Shown here piece after piece: positions 24,369-33,069 of a stretch of 64,000 bases of DNA. Origin of the DNA: Weissella uvarum (GTDB lineage Bacteria; Bacillota; Bacilli; Lactobacillales; Lactobacillaceae). Below the pieces are notes generated by a model, which was not told the DNA's origin, ran no database searches, and saw only the letters and a list, made by a program, of their open reading frames with translations. Position 1 is the first letter of the stretch. Every line of letters starts with the position of its first letter. The position numbers and the translations under genes were made by a program. The stretch lies in the NCBI RefSeq assembly GCF_016908785.1, contig NZ_JAFBEO010000007.1, positions 1 through 64,000 on the forward strand, in the 5' to 3' direction.

Positions 24369-25451
24369 ATGGCAATATATTTTATGTTTTTCCCAGTGAT
24401 TGGGTTGTTTTATCTTGCAACAAATAATCAAATGTTTAAAAGTCGAAAATTATTTGTCTTCTTAAGTTTTGCCTTTTTGGGTCTGTTTTCGGCTTTGCGT
24501 GCAACTACTGTGGGTACAGATACCCATACTTATGAAATGCTATTTATGCAGGCTGATAGAATTATCGCTGAAAAATCGCCACTTTATGATATTTTCTCGG
24601 ATGTGATTCGTTTAATTAGTCAAGATCCGCATGCGATTACGGTGGCCAATTCCTTACTGATTGCCTTGTTATTGGGGTTGTTTGTCTATTGGTTACCAGT
24701 TAATCCGTTATATGCTACTTTTTTCTTAATTAGTTTGAATTTTTATTTACCAAGTTTGAACACGGCACGTCAGTTTATTGCGTTGGGATTTGTTATCAAT
24801 GGTTTCTTGTTGCTGATGCACAAGAGAACATTTTGGTATCTGGTTATGATTCTATTAGGGACAGGATTTCATTCCACTGCGTTATTGGGCTTAGTCTATT
24901 TATTGGTCGCTAAGGTGAGATGGACTAAAGTGCGAGTTACGATTCTTTCAGTTGTAACGGCGATTGTGGCTGCATTATATATACAGATTTCGAATGTATT
25001 GATTAAGGTTATACCGGGTTTTAATATTTATGCTTCTGGCAGTGAATCAGGCGCAGATACTAATTTGAATCAAGCTAGCCAGGGTAGTGGGATGATTATC
25101 ATTTTTAACATCTTACTTTTCCTAATCTTAGTAATCTATTTTTGTGCATTTTATTATACAAATCAAGAGATGACACATTTCCAAATATCAGTTAGTGTTC
25201 TTTTTTTAATTGGTACGATTGTTGGAATTGTTAATGGAAATGTTATCTTACTACAAAGAAGCATGGTGTACTTTATGATTTTTGGTGTGGTTATTTTTTC
25301 AGAGTTACCAGCATTATTAGCTCGCTTTGTTGTGCAAAAGGTGCCGGCAAGAATAATTGTTTTTGCTGCTTTGTTCGGGATGTCATTTGTGCAATATACG
25401 TATCAATTAACTCGAAACAATGGAAATATCATCCCATATGTGTTGCATTAA
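24369..25451 (+). CDS. EpsG family polysaccharide polymerase
   Basis: A 360-residue membrane protein with about ten hydrophobic helices. The RATTVGTDTHTY motif near residue 47 is typical of the EpsG/Wzy family that polymerises repeat units outside the membrane. TAGGAG lies 7 bases before ATG, and the gap to the previous gene is 16 bases. A cluster with a polymerase and a flippase (29854) indicates a Wzx/Wzy-type pathway. Confidence 0.85.
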   Translation: MAIYFMFFPVIGLFYLATNNQMFKSRKLFVFLSFAFLGLFSALRATTVGTDTHTYEMLFMQADRIIAEKSPLYDIFSDVIRLISQDPHAITVANSLLIALLLGLFVYWLPVNPLYATFFLISLNFYLPSLNTARQFIALGFVINGFLLLMHKRTFWYLVMILLGTGFHSTALLGLVYLLVAKVRWTKVRVTILSVVTAIVAALYIQISNVLIKVIPGFNIYASGSESGADTNLNQASQGSGMIIIFNILLFLILVIYFCAFYYTNQEMTHFQISVSVLFLIGTIVGIVNGNVILLQRSMVYFMIFGVVIFSELPALLARFVVQKVPARIIVFAALFGMSFVQYTYQLTRNNGNIIPYVLH

Positions 25452-25476
25452 GTAATAAATGCGAGGGGGCATTTAG

Positions 25477-26631
25477 ATGAAAAAAGCGTTATTTATAACC
25501 GCGAAAGCTAATATGTTACAGCAATTTAACCATCGAAATATTTTAATATGTCTAGCTTTGGGCTTGGAAGTACACGTGGCAAGTGATTTTATTGATGCGG
25601 GATCAATGGATCAGTATGAAACTAAAAAATTGGAAAACTGGCTTGATGAACAAGGGGTAGTAAGACATCAAGTCCATTTTGAACGTGGTATTGGTAACTA
25701 TCATGATAACCGGGCGGCAGTTCAAGCACTGAACCAAATTTTAATTCATCCAGAAGAGTGGGCTTTTGTACACGTACACTCACCGTTAGGGGGGATTCTT
25801 GGACGTATTTCTGCACACCAGCAACATGTTCCAGCGATTTATACAGCACACGGATTTCAATTTTTTAAAGGTGGTCCAATCAAAAATTGGGTCTTTTATC
25901 CCGTTGAAAAACTTTTTAGTTACTGGACGGATACTTTGATTACGATCAATTCCAAAGATACAACTTTGGCCGAAAAACACTTTAAAGCGAAGCATTTTGA
26001 ACATATTTCAGGAGTTGGCGTTGACGTCCGGCATGCTTTAGAAGTTTCGGATGCTGAAAAGCAGACGCGTGGTTTGCAAAAGCGAGCTGAATTAGGGATT
26101 TCACCGGATGATTATGTTCTCACCACAATTGGTGAGTTAAATGATAATAAAAATCAAAAAGTAGTTTTGGAGGCGTTAGCGCGTTTAGCTAACCCTAAAA
26201 TGAAGTTGTTGATTGCAGGAATTGGCCCAAATGCTGATATGCTGCAACAGTTAGCTCGGCAATTAAAAATTGAACATCAGGTTCAATTTTTAGGTTATCG
26301 AACAGATTTAACGGATATTCATTATGCAGCAAACTTGAACGTGTTTCCTTCATTACGTGAAGGTCTTGGTCTTGCTGGCTTAGAATCCTTAGTTGATGGT
26401 AATTACGTGATTGGATCTGCTGGAACTGGAATGGCGGACTACTTGGTGGACGAAGATTTAGGTCAATTGGTGGATGCCACGAATGTTGAACAGATTACAC
26501 GGGCAATTAATGAAGCGTATCAAACAGGACGTGTACCGAAGTTATCTGCACATCAAGAGTTGTTATTGCAATTTGATAAACAATCAGTTGATCAGACAAT
26601 GAAACAGGTTTACCAGCATTATTTAGAATAA
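25477..26631 (+). CDS. family 4 glycosyltransferase
   Basis: A 384-residue GT-B fold enzyme. The acceptor-side HVHSPLGGILGR and the donor-side NPKMKLLIAGIGP, LGYRTDLTDIHYAANLNVFPS and REGLGLAGLES (the E-x7-E region) are clear. This resembles EpsD/CapM-type transferases. GCGAGGGGG precedes ATG. Nucleotide-sugar specificity is unknown. Confidence 0.88.
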   Translation: MKKALFITAKANMLQQFNHRNILICLALGLEVHVASDFIDAGSMDQYETKKLENWLDEQGVVRHQVHFERGIGNYHDNRAAVQALNQILIHPEEWAFVHVHSPLGGILGRISAHQQHVPAIYTAHGFQFFKGGPIKNWVFYPVEKLFSYWTDTLITINSKDTTLAEKHFKAKHFEHISGVGVDVRHALEVSDAEKQTRGLQKRAELGISPDDYVLTTIGELNDNKNQKVVLEALARLANPKMKLLIAGIGPNADMLQQLARQLKIEHQVQFLGYRTDLTDIHYAANLNVFPSLREGLGLAGLESLVDGNYVIGSAGTGMADYLVDEDLGQLVDATNVEQITRAINEAYQTGRVPKLSAHQELLLQFDKQSVDQTMKQVYQHYLE

Positions 26632-26661
26632 AATCGAGGATTGAAGGGATCGCATAAATTT

Positions 26662-27711
26662 ATGCATATCATGTTTTTATTAAGTAGTCTGGAACCAACT
26701 GGCCCAGGATTTGTTGTTCGGTCGTTGGCAGATGAAATGATTAAGCATCATTCAGTAACGGTGAGTTATTTATTTGATACTGATGGTGAGAAACTTGCAT
26801 TTTCGGATGACGTCAAGGTGTTACCGATTCATGCGAGAGCAGGCAAAACCAGTTCACAACAAAGGCAAGCTTTAACGCAATTTATTGAAGATGAGCGGGT
26901 TGATGTTATCTTCTCGCATACGCTTAAGGCGGACCTATTAAACACCCGGTTAAAGCCTAAGCGTCAAGTCTTTAAACTTTCTACCTCACATAATAATCCT
27001 TTCGAAGATTATTTAAGTGGATACGGTAAGTTAAAAGGCACGATTTTAGCACTATTACAAATGTGGGCTTTTCGACACTTAGATTTTGTGGTGACTTTAA
27101 ATCCAGCTTTGGAAAAATTGCATCGTAAATTTGTTGGGAAAAAGAAAGTGGCCACAATCTTGAACGGTGTTGAGCCAATTCAAACGACAGACATCGAGCC
27201 TGAAAATTTGTTTGGCGTTGTAGCCACGTTTAATCATCGTAAACACCAGGTAGCAATTGCTAAGGCGCAACACCAGGTGGAGGGTGCTCCCATTGTTTTT
27301 TGGGGTGACGGTCCAGATCGAAAACAAGTAGAACAACAAGCAGAAGGACTAACAGCTACTTTCCCTGGCTTTACGACTGATAAGTCACGTATTTTTAGTA
27401 GTTTTAAAATGTTGATTAGTGCTTCAGAGAGTGAAGGTATGCCGTTAAGTGTGCTCGAAGCGATCAGTGCTGGAAAGCCTTTGATTTTAAGTGATATACC
27501 AGCCCATCGTTTTATTGGCGAGTTCTTACCACAAGGGGCGGTCCAATTTTTTGAGACTGAAGCGGGATTGGCTGACAGTATGCGTTACTGGCAACAACAT
27601 CCTGAGGCAATTACTCAATTAAAACCAAAGATTGAAGCATCCTTTGATCAGTATTTTACTGCTGAAAAGATGTCCGATAGCTATTTGAAGCTCATTGAAA
27701 ACCACTTGTAG
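26662..27711 (+). CDS. family 4 glycosyltransferase
   Basis: A 349-residue GT-B glycosyltransferase. The N-terminus MHIMFLLSSLEPTGPGFVVR has the glycine-rich first loop. The C-terminal half carries FWGDGPDRK, FPGFTTDKSRIFSSFKMLISASESEGMPLSVLEAISAGKP, that is, the donor-binding E-x7-E motif. The frame opens at TTG 26641, too close to the nearest RBS; ATG 26662 fits the family start with AAGGGA upstream. Confidence 0.86.
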   Translation: MHIMFLLSSLEPTGPGFVVRSLADEMIKHHSVTVSYLFDTDGEKLAFSDDVKVLPIHARAGKTSSQQRQALTQFIEDERVDVIFSHTLKADLLNTRLKPKRQVFKLSTSHNNPFEDYLSGYGKLKGTILALLQMWAFRHLDFVVTLNPALEKLHRKFVGKKKVATILNGVEPIQTTDIEPENLFGVVATFNHRKHQVAIAKAQHQVEGAPIVFWGDGPDRKQVEQQAEGLTATFPGFTTDKSRIFSSFKMLISASESEGMPLSVLEAISAGKPLILSDIPAHRFIGEFLPQGAVQFFETEAGLADSMRYWQQHPEAITQLKPKIEASFDQYFTAEKMSDSYLKLIENHL

Positions 27712-27752
27712 TTAATTTGACTACGTGAGTGATTTGAGGATAAGGGGGGAGT

Positions 27753-28757
27753 ATGTCTGAAAATTATAAATTTAAACTTTCAATTATCGTTGCAATTTAT
27801 AATATTGAACATGAGATAAAAGATCTTTTAAAACAATTAGAGGAAGTACGGAAATTACCTGAGGTAGAAATTCTATTATTGGATGATGGTTCAAAGGACA
27901 ATACGCCAATAGTTTTAGATCAATTGCGTCAAAGTGATAATTTTCAGGTGTTACATTTGGAAAATAGTGGTTTGAGCGGTGTGCGAAATCATGGAATTAT
28001 ATTGAGTCGTGGTGAATATTTGTGGTTTGTTGATGGGGACGATTTGATTGATCCGTATCTCGTAAAAAATGAAATTAACTTAATTACTGAAAATAAAATT
28101 GATTTTTTGCAATTTAGATATGAACGTTTTGACCAACCACAAGATATTCAATTTGATCCAGCAAATGCAAATGTTGAACATGTGGAGCGTGTTAGCAGTG
28201 ATGAATGGTTAGAACGCTTAAATGATTTTAGAAACATGCAGTATGAAAATTATGCATGGGATCATATTGTTAAAAAATCTGTTTATGTCGATAATCAGAT
28301 AACTTTCCCGTTGAATCGAAACTATGAAGATATTGCGACAACCTATCAGTTAGTTAATGCGGTTGGTCAAATTACGGTAATTGATAATGTGGGTTATTTT
28401 TATCGAAATCGATCTGGTTCTATAACTAATACACATTCTCAAAAAAATATTGATGATATGCTTAGAGCGGTTGACGAATTTCAAAAAAAAGAAAATTTGT
28501 CCTTTTCGGATGAAAATAAGCAAAATTTTGTTCATAAAAATTTGGTTGGAGCGTATTACATGGCAATCAAGTTGCCAAAATTAGAAAAGAAACGTATAAA
28601 AGAATACGTAACACAGCATATTTTAGCAAATGATTTACATGTTTTACGTAATAAATATAAATTCGAATATTTATTATTTAAGTTTAATATATATGATTTG
28701 TATTCAAAATGCGTTAAGTTTGCAAAGAAAATGATAGGTAGAGGTAGTGATGATTAG
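27753..28757 (+). CDS. family 2 glycosyltransferase
   Basis: A 334-residue GT-A enzyme with LSIIVAIYNIEHEIKDL, LLLDDGSKDNTP and FVDGDDLIDPY. AAGGGGGGAG precedes ATG. This gene and the next are visibly more AT-rich than their neighbours, with many Lys, Asn and Ile codons ending in A or T, which hints at later acquisition within the cluster. It overlaps the next gene by 8 bases. Confidence 0.87.
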   Translation: MSENYKFKLSIIVAIYNIEHEIKDLLKQLEEVRKLPEVEILLLDDGSKDNTPIVLDQLRQSDNFQVLHLENSGLSGVRNHGIILSRGEYLWFVDGDDLIDPYLVKNEINLITENKIDFLQFRYERFDQPQDIQFDPANANVEHVERVSSDEWLERLNDFRNMQYENYAWDHIVKKSVYVDNQITFPLNRNYEDIATTYQLVNAVGQITVIDNVGYFYRNRSGSITNTHSQKNIDDMLRAVDEFQKKENLSFSDENKQNFVHKNLVGAYYMAIKLPKLEKKRIKEYVTQHILANDLHVLRNKYKFEYLLFKFNIYDLYSKCVKFAKKMIGRGSDD

Positions 28758-29835
28758 TAAATATTTCAAACCCAGTAACTATTATCGGCGTGTTCAAGAG
28801 ATTGGGCTTAATTCTCAAAAAAAGCATTTTAATTTAAAGCCGTCATCAAAACCACGTGTATATTTATTTGATGTGCCTACACATAATAATTTAGGCGATC
28901 AAGCGATTACATATGCTGAGCTTGATTTTATTTCAAAAGAATTGCCTGATTATGAAGTTGTGAAGATTTTTGAAGGAATGCAAAAATCTGCGATTAATGC
29001 AGTAAAGGAAGAGATTAATTCTGACGATATTATTGCAATCAATGGCGGTGGCAATATGGGTGATGTATGGTTGGATTATGAAATTGATCGTGAACAAATT
29101 GTTGAGGCTTTTGGAAATGTTGAAAATAGGATGATTTCGTTTCCACAGTCGTATAATTTTACAGCGACTTCAGAAGGTAACCAACGAAAAGAAATTGCGA
29201 ATAAAATATATTCAGGTGCACATAATTTATATATGCTTGCTAGAGAGACCCTTTCTCAAAAAAAGATGCAAGACAATTTTAATCTAAAACATGGTGTTGA
29301 ACTTGTGCCAGATATTGTTATGAGTTTAGATAAAAGGCGCACAGATATTAATAGAAATCAAATTTTAACTGTGTTAAGAAGTGACAAAGAAGTTGTTCAG
29401 AATAATGAAAAAGATGCTCTGATTGGTTACCTTCAGGAACATATATTGAATATTAAGCAGAGTGATACGGTCATTAATTACAATGTGCATATTCTATCTG
29501 ATAAGATGCGGGCGCGACTTTTAAATGAAAAATGGGCCGAATTTAGTTCTGCCAAGCTAGTGATTACGGATCGTTTGCATGGTATGATTTTTGCTTACAT
29601 TACTGGAACCCCAGCAATTGTCTTTGATAATTCAAATCATAAGGTGAAAGCCTCTTATCAAGATTGGTTACAAGATACTGAGTATATTTATTTGGCTGAT
29701 GATTATTCATTTGAAGAACTAGTTGGAATTCTGAAGCATTATAGCCAGTTAGAAAATTACATGGGTGAGCCGGCGCCTAAGATTGACGAACAAAGTTATC
29801 TAGGGTTAAAAAAAGCTCTACTAGGTGAAGTTTAG
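28750..29835 (+). CDS. polysaccharide pyruvyl transferase family protein
   Basis: A 361-residue protein of the CsaB/EpsO-type family, which transfers pyruvate from phosphoenolpyruvate to sugars as a ketal. Features are NNLGDQAITYAELDFI near residue 50, the GGGNMGDVW loop (about 98-106), SFPQSYNF, and the C-terminal LVITDRLHGMIFAYITGTPAIVFDN. ATG 28750 is preferred over the in-frame GTG three bases earlier. A pyruvylated repeat unit, and so an acidic polymer, is expected. Confidence 0.85.
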   Translation: MISKYFKPSNYYRRVQEIGLNSQKKHFNLKPSSKPRVYLFDVPTHNNLGDQAITYAELDFISKELPDYEVVKIFEGMQKSAINAVKEEINSDDIIAINGGGNMGDVWLDYEIDREQIVEAFGNVENRMISFPQSYNFTATSEGNQRKEIANKIYSGAHNLYMLARETLSQKKMQDNFNLKHGVELVPDIVMSLDKRRTDINRNQILTVLRSDKEVVQNNEKDALIGYLQEHILNIKQSDTVINYNVHILSDKMRARLLNEKWAEFSSAKLVITDRLHGMIFAYITGTPAIVFDNSNHKVKASYQDWLQDTEYIYLADDYSFEELVGILKHYSQLENYMGEPAPKIDEQSYLGLKKALLGEV

Positions 29836-29853
29836 AGTACCGAGGCTGAGAAA

Positions 29854-31242
29854 ATGAATAGATATAAAAAATTATTAGGGAATTCGGCAATATTTGCAAT
29901 TGGAAGTTTAGGTAGTAAACTGATTAGCTTTTTACTTGTTCCCTTCTATACGTATGTCTTGTCGAGGACCCAGTTTGGGACAGTTGATTTAATTACAACG
30001 ACTGTAAGTTTGCTTTTGCCAATCGTCAGTTTGAGTATTTTTGATGCTGTTTTCCGTTTTGTGATGGATCGAGATGAAAATCCAAATCAAATATTTACAA
30101 ATGGGGTATTAGTGACTTGTCTCGGCTCATTAATTGGCCTTTTAATCATACCGCTATTGTCATACTTCCATATTGAATATTCAGGATATATCTATGCTTT
30201 AATGGTGTCAGGTGCTTTTTTGAGTCTCTTATCCAATTTTTCTCGAGCGATTGGAAAAGTGAAGGTGTTTGCGATGGCCGGAATTTTGGGGACATTTATT
30301 ACGGCTGCTTCAAATATTTTGTTATTGGTGGTATTGAGACAAGGCGTTGATGGTTATTTAGTGTCAATTTTTTTGTCAAATGTTTTAGTTTGTGGTTATT
30401 TAATAATGGCGACGCAAGCTTGGCAACGTATTAAACGCCGTTATGTGAATAAACACCTCATTAGAGAGCTATTAATGTATAGCATTCCGTTAATTCCCAA
30501 TGCTTTTTCTTGGTGGATCAACAGTTCAGCCGATCGCTACTTTATTTTGTTATATGTTGGGGCAGCCGCGAATGGGTTGTACGCAGTAGCAAGCAAGCTT
30601 CCAACTGTGTTGAACGTAGTTAACCAAATTTTCTTTCAAGCTTGGCAAATGTCAGCGGTTGAAGAATATGAAAGTGAAGATGCGTCGGAGTTTTATTCGC
30701 AAACTTTTAATGCCTTTATGAAATTTCAATTTATTTGTGTGGCCGGAATTTTGTTTATTCTAAAACCATTAATGCATATTTTAGTGTCTGCAGAATTTTA
30801 TGTGGCTTGGCGTTACATTCCATTCTTGATGTTAGCCGTGGTCTACTCAAGCTTATCTGGTTTTTTAGGGACAACTTATTTAGCAGCCAAAAATACCTCC
30901 GGGGTGTTGCTCACGACCATTGTTGGGGCAGCAGCGAACATTCTATTTGGTTTCCTTTGTGTGCCTATCTGGGGGTTACAAGGAGCTTCATTGGCTGGCG
31001 CTATCTCATTTTTCATCGTGTTAGTAGTTCGGTTGTTTGACACCAAGCGGTTTATGCCTATCTTGGTAGATAAAGCTAGCTTTATCGTTAATCATGTTAT
31101 TATTTTTATGATGATTGGGTTACTATTCAGCCAGTTTGGGATTATCTATTTAGAGCTATTGGAAGCTGTGTTGTTATTGATGCTGATTATGATTAACCGT
31201 GAGGTATTAATGGACATGTTCAAGCTCGTATTAAAGCACTAA
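29854..31242 (+). CDS. Wzx-type oligosaccharide flippase
   Basis: A 462-residue polytopic protein of the MATE/PST flippase superfamily with about 14 membrane helices. It should move lipid-linked repeat units to the outer face for the EpsG-like polymerase. Its N-terminus (LLGNSAIFAIGSLGSKLISFLLVPFYTYVLS) is typical. It is last in the cluster. Only a weak inverted repeat without a T run (about 31266-31285) follows, so the transcript end is unclear. Confidence 0.9.
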   Translation: MNRYKKLLGNSAIFAIGSLGSKLISFLLVPFYTYVLSRTQFGTVDLITTTVSLLLPIVSLSIFDAVFRFVMDRDENPNQIFTNGVLVTCLGSLIGLLIIPLLSYFHIEYSGYIYALMVSGAFLSLLSNFSRAIGKVKVFAMAGILGTFITAASNILLLVVLRQGVDGYLVSIFLSNVLVCGYLIMATQAWQRIKRRYVNKHLIRELLMYSIPLIPNAFSWWINSSADRYFILLYVGAAANGLYAVASKLPTVLNVVNQIFFQAWQMSAVEEYESEDASEFYSQTFNAFMKFQFICVAGILFILKPLMHILVSAEFYVAWRYIPFLMLAVVYSSLSGFLGTTYLAAKNTSGVLLTTIVGAAANILFGFLCVPIWGLQGASLAGAISFFIVLVVRLFDTKRFMPILVDKASFIVNHVIIFMMIGLLFSQFGIIYLELLEAVLLLMLIMINREVLMDMFKLVLKH

Positions 31243-31409
31243 TCCTTTTAAATTTTAAAAAAATTGATAAATGAGTTAATCATTTTAAACGTTTAAGCTT
31301 ATTTTTATACGGCAAGCAGTATAATCAAGTGGTAAACAAACTTAAGATAAATGCTTATATTTAGCAGGTGCATCTCAACATAAAAGTTTGCTAGCCAGGA
31401 GGTAGTACT

Positions 31410-31883
31410 GTGGCAACAATTTATGATTATCAACTCAATGAATTAGATGGCTCAGTTTTAGATTTAGACAAGCTACGTGGTAAGGTCTTGTTAATTGTTA
31501 ACACGGCTAGTAAATGTGGTTTAGCAGGACAATTAAATGATTTAGAAGCGCTTTATGAAAAATATCACGCAAAGGGCCTGGTTGTGATTGGTTTGCCTTC
31601 CAATCAGTTTAAAAATGAATTAGCTACTGATTCGCAAACCGCAAATTATTGTCAGTTGCATTATGGGGTGACATTTCCGATGACGCAGCGTGTTGCTGTG
31701 AATGGCCCTGAGACCACGCCCGTCTTAAAGTATTTAAAGGCGTTAAGTGGCCATGGTGCTATTAAGTGGAATTATACTAAGTTTTTGATTAACCGTGATG
31801 GCGAGTTAGTACACCGTTACGCACCTATTACGAGTCCTAAAAAAATTGATCAAGAAATAGATAAGTTATTATCTGAATCATAA
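31410..31883 (+). CDS. glutathione/thiol peroxidase
   Basis: A 157-residue GPx-family peroxidase that reduces hydroperoxides, in bacteria usually with thioredoxin. The peroxidatic Cys36 is in NTASKCG, the catalytic Gln66 in PSNQF and Trp in IKWNYTKFL; there is no selenocysteine. A second Cys (ANYCQLHYGVTFPM) may act as resolving residue. The start is GTG 31410 with AGGAGG 7 bases upstream. TATAAT lies at 31320-31325. Confidence 0.93.
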   Translation: MATIYDYQLNELDGSVLDLDKLRGKVLLIVNTASKCGLAGQLNDLEALYEKYHAKGLVVIGLPSNQFKNELATDSQTANYCQLHYGVTFPMTQRVAVNGPETTPVLKYLKALSGHGAIKWNYTKFLINRDGELVHRYAPITSPKKIDQEIDKLLSES

Positions 31884-31918
31884 AAAAAGCTAGCGTCGGC
31901 TGACACTAGCTTTTTTAT
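31884..31918. terminator. bidirectional terminator
   Basis: Stem AAAAAAGCTAG..GTC with GAC..CTAGCTTTTTT, one mismatch, between convergent genes. Confidence 0.88.
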
Positions 31919-32493
31919 TAAATTAACGCATGCACAATTTCTTTTAACTCAGGAATGACATCATTTGAAAACCATGGATTCTTTTTCATCCAAATTTGGT
32001 TACGGGGTGACGGATGCACCAAGGGAAAGTATTGTGGTAAGTATTCTTGGTAATGCTGTACCGTTTCGGTTAGGTTCGCGTACCGTCGATCTTTTAGATA
32101 ATACTTTTGAGCATAACTACCAATTAATAAGGTAGTTTCCAAATGTGGCATTTGTTCTAATAACTGGGGATGCCATTTATCAGCAAAGCCTTTTCGAGGC
32201 GCTAAGTCACCACTTTTACCTTTGCCAGGAAAATAAAAATCCAAAGGCAAAATTGCGATTTCGGGGCTATTGTAGAATGTTTCGCGTGAAATGCCCATCC
32301 AGTCGCGTAAACGATCACCACTCGGATCATCCCAGAAAACGCCCGATTTTTCGGCTCGTGTCCCTGGGGCCTGTCCAACGATTAATAATTTTGCTTCGGG
32401 ATGCACTGAATACAATGGATCAATACCGAGAGCGGTATAACTGGCATTTTGTGGATCAGCTTTAATCGCATCGAAAATGCTCTGTTCATTCAT
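31918..32493 (-). CDS. uracil-DNA glycosylase family protein
   Basis: A 191-residue UDG-superfamily protein that probably removes uracil or another damaged base from DNA. Motif 1 reads GQAPGTRAEKSG (about 39-50) and motif 2 reads HPSPRN (about 158). These fit the family 4/5-like group rather than Ung (family 1). AAGGAG precedes ATG on the minus strand. It lies 49 bases after the exporter gene and is probably in the same transcript. Confidence 0.85.
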   Translation of the reverse strand: MNEQSIFDAIKADPQNASYTALGIDPLYSVHPEAKLLIVGQAPGTRAEKSGVFWDDPSGDRLRDWMGISRETFYNSPEIAILPLDFYFPGKGKSGDLAPRKGFADKWHPQLLEQMPHLETTLLIGSYAQKYYLKDRRYANLTETVQHYQEYLPQYFPLVHPSPRNQIWMKKNPWFSNDVIPELKEIVHALI

Positions 32494-32542
32494 AGGGAGC
32501 TCCTTTCAGCTTTAAGCTTCAGCGTTAATCCTTAACGTGATG

Positions 32543-32863
32543 TTAGTGACTGTGGGTGATGTTAATACCGATTAGACTAATCAATAACATGACTACGAAG
32601 ACCCAAGTGATGGGTGAGAGACGGTCGCCGAAGATAATGACTCCAGCGATGATTGAGCCAATGGCGCCAATTCCTGTCCAAACAGGGTAAGCAGTGCTGA
32701 GTGGTAGGCTCTTACTTGCAATTCCTAAGAAGAATACGCTCAAAGCCATTCCCACAATCGTAAGTGCGACATAAGGCCACTTCGTAAAGCCATCACTCAA
32801 CTTCATTGCAGTGGCCCAAGTGACCTCAAATAATCCTGCGACAATTAATTCAAACCATGCCAT
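32543..32863 (-). CDS. SMR family exporter, Gdx/SugE type
   Basis: A 106-residue protein with four membrane helices that works as a dual-topology dimer. The essential Glu13 lies in AGLFEVTWATAMK, and the GTAYPVWTGIGAIG-type helix 3 is present. The GLFEVTWA signature fits the guanidinium-exporting Gdx (SugE) subgroup better than EmrE-type drug pumps. ATG 32863 has GGAGG upstream; the frame opens further out at 32929, inside the leader hairpin. A structured leader with a terminator-like hairpin precedes it. Confidence 0.85.
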   Translation of the reverse strand: MAWFELIVAGLFEVTWATAMKLSDGFTKWPYVALTIVGMALSVFFLGIASKSLPLSTAYPVWTGIGAIGSIIAGVIIFGDRLSPITWVFVVMLLISLIGINITHSH

Positions 32864-32879
32864 AAATATAACCTCCAAA

Positions 32880-32975
32880 TAAAAAAATGCCAACTTATGA
32901 TACCTTCTGTGACCTAACGGTATCATCATGACATTTTTGCAAATACGCCCGGTGGCGTTTGATTTAACTTTAATG
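32880..32975 (-). promoter_or_regulatory. structured leader with attenuator-like hairpin before the SMR exporter
   Basis: Read on the minus strand, the leader holds a small hairpin ACGCC-ACCG-GGCGT (32945-32958). Next comes a long hairpin made of an outer stem AAAAATGTCA / TTGGCATTTTT and an inner stem ATGATACC / GGTATCAT (32904-32897 with 32926-32919). The 3' arm runs into a T tract just before the RBS, so it can act as a terminator. It does not match the guanidine-I, -II or -III riboswitch consensus as I know them. Confidence 0.6.
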
Positions 32976-32981
32976 ATTCAA

Positions 32982-33010
32982 AGTTTAGCACGGCCAATTA
33001 AAATTGGCAA
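32982..33010 (-). promoter_or_regulatory. promoter of the SMR exporter gene
   Basis: On the minus strand: TTGCCA (33010-33005), 17 bases, TAAACT (32987-32982) with an upstream TG (extended -10). An inverted repeat GCCAATT-AA-AATTGGC (32993-33008) fills the spacer. Confidence 0.75.
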
Positions 33011-33033
33011 TCTTTGGTTATCCTGACTATAAT
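33004..33033 (+). promoter_or_regulatory. promoter of mscS, sharing the -35 region with the exporter promoter
   Basis: TTGGCA at 33004-33009, an 18-base spacer and TATAAT at 33028-33033. The -35 hexamer overlaps the opposite-strand -35 at 33005-33010. Confidence 0.7.
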
Positions 33034-33069
33034 TGAGAAGACAAATACGAAAATGCTGGGGAAAAACAC

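Noticed and set aside
32880-32975. Known guanidine riboswitch
   Set aside because: The conserved loops of classes I, II and III are not visible; listed only as an unassigned structured leader.
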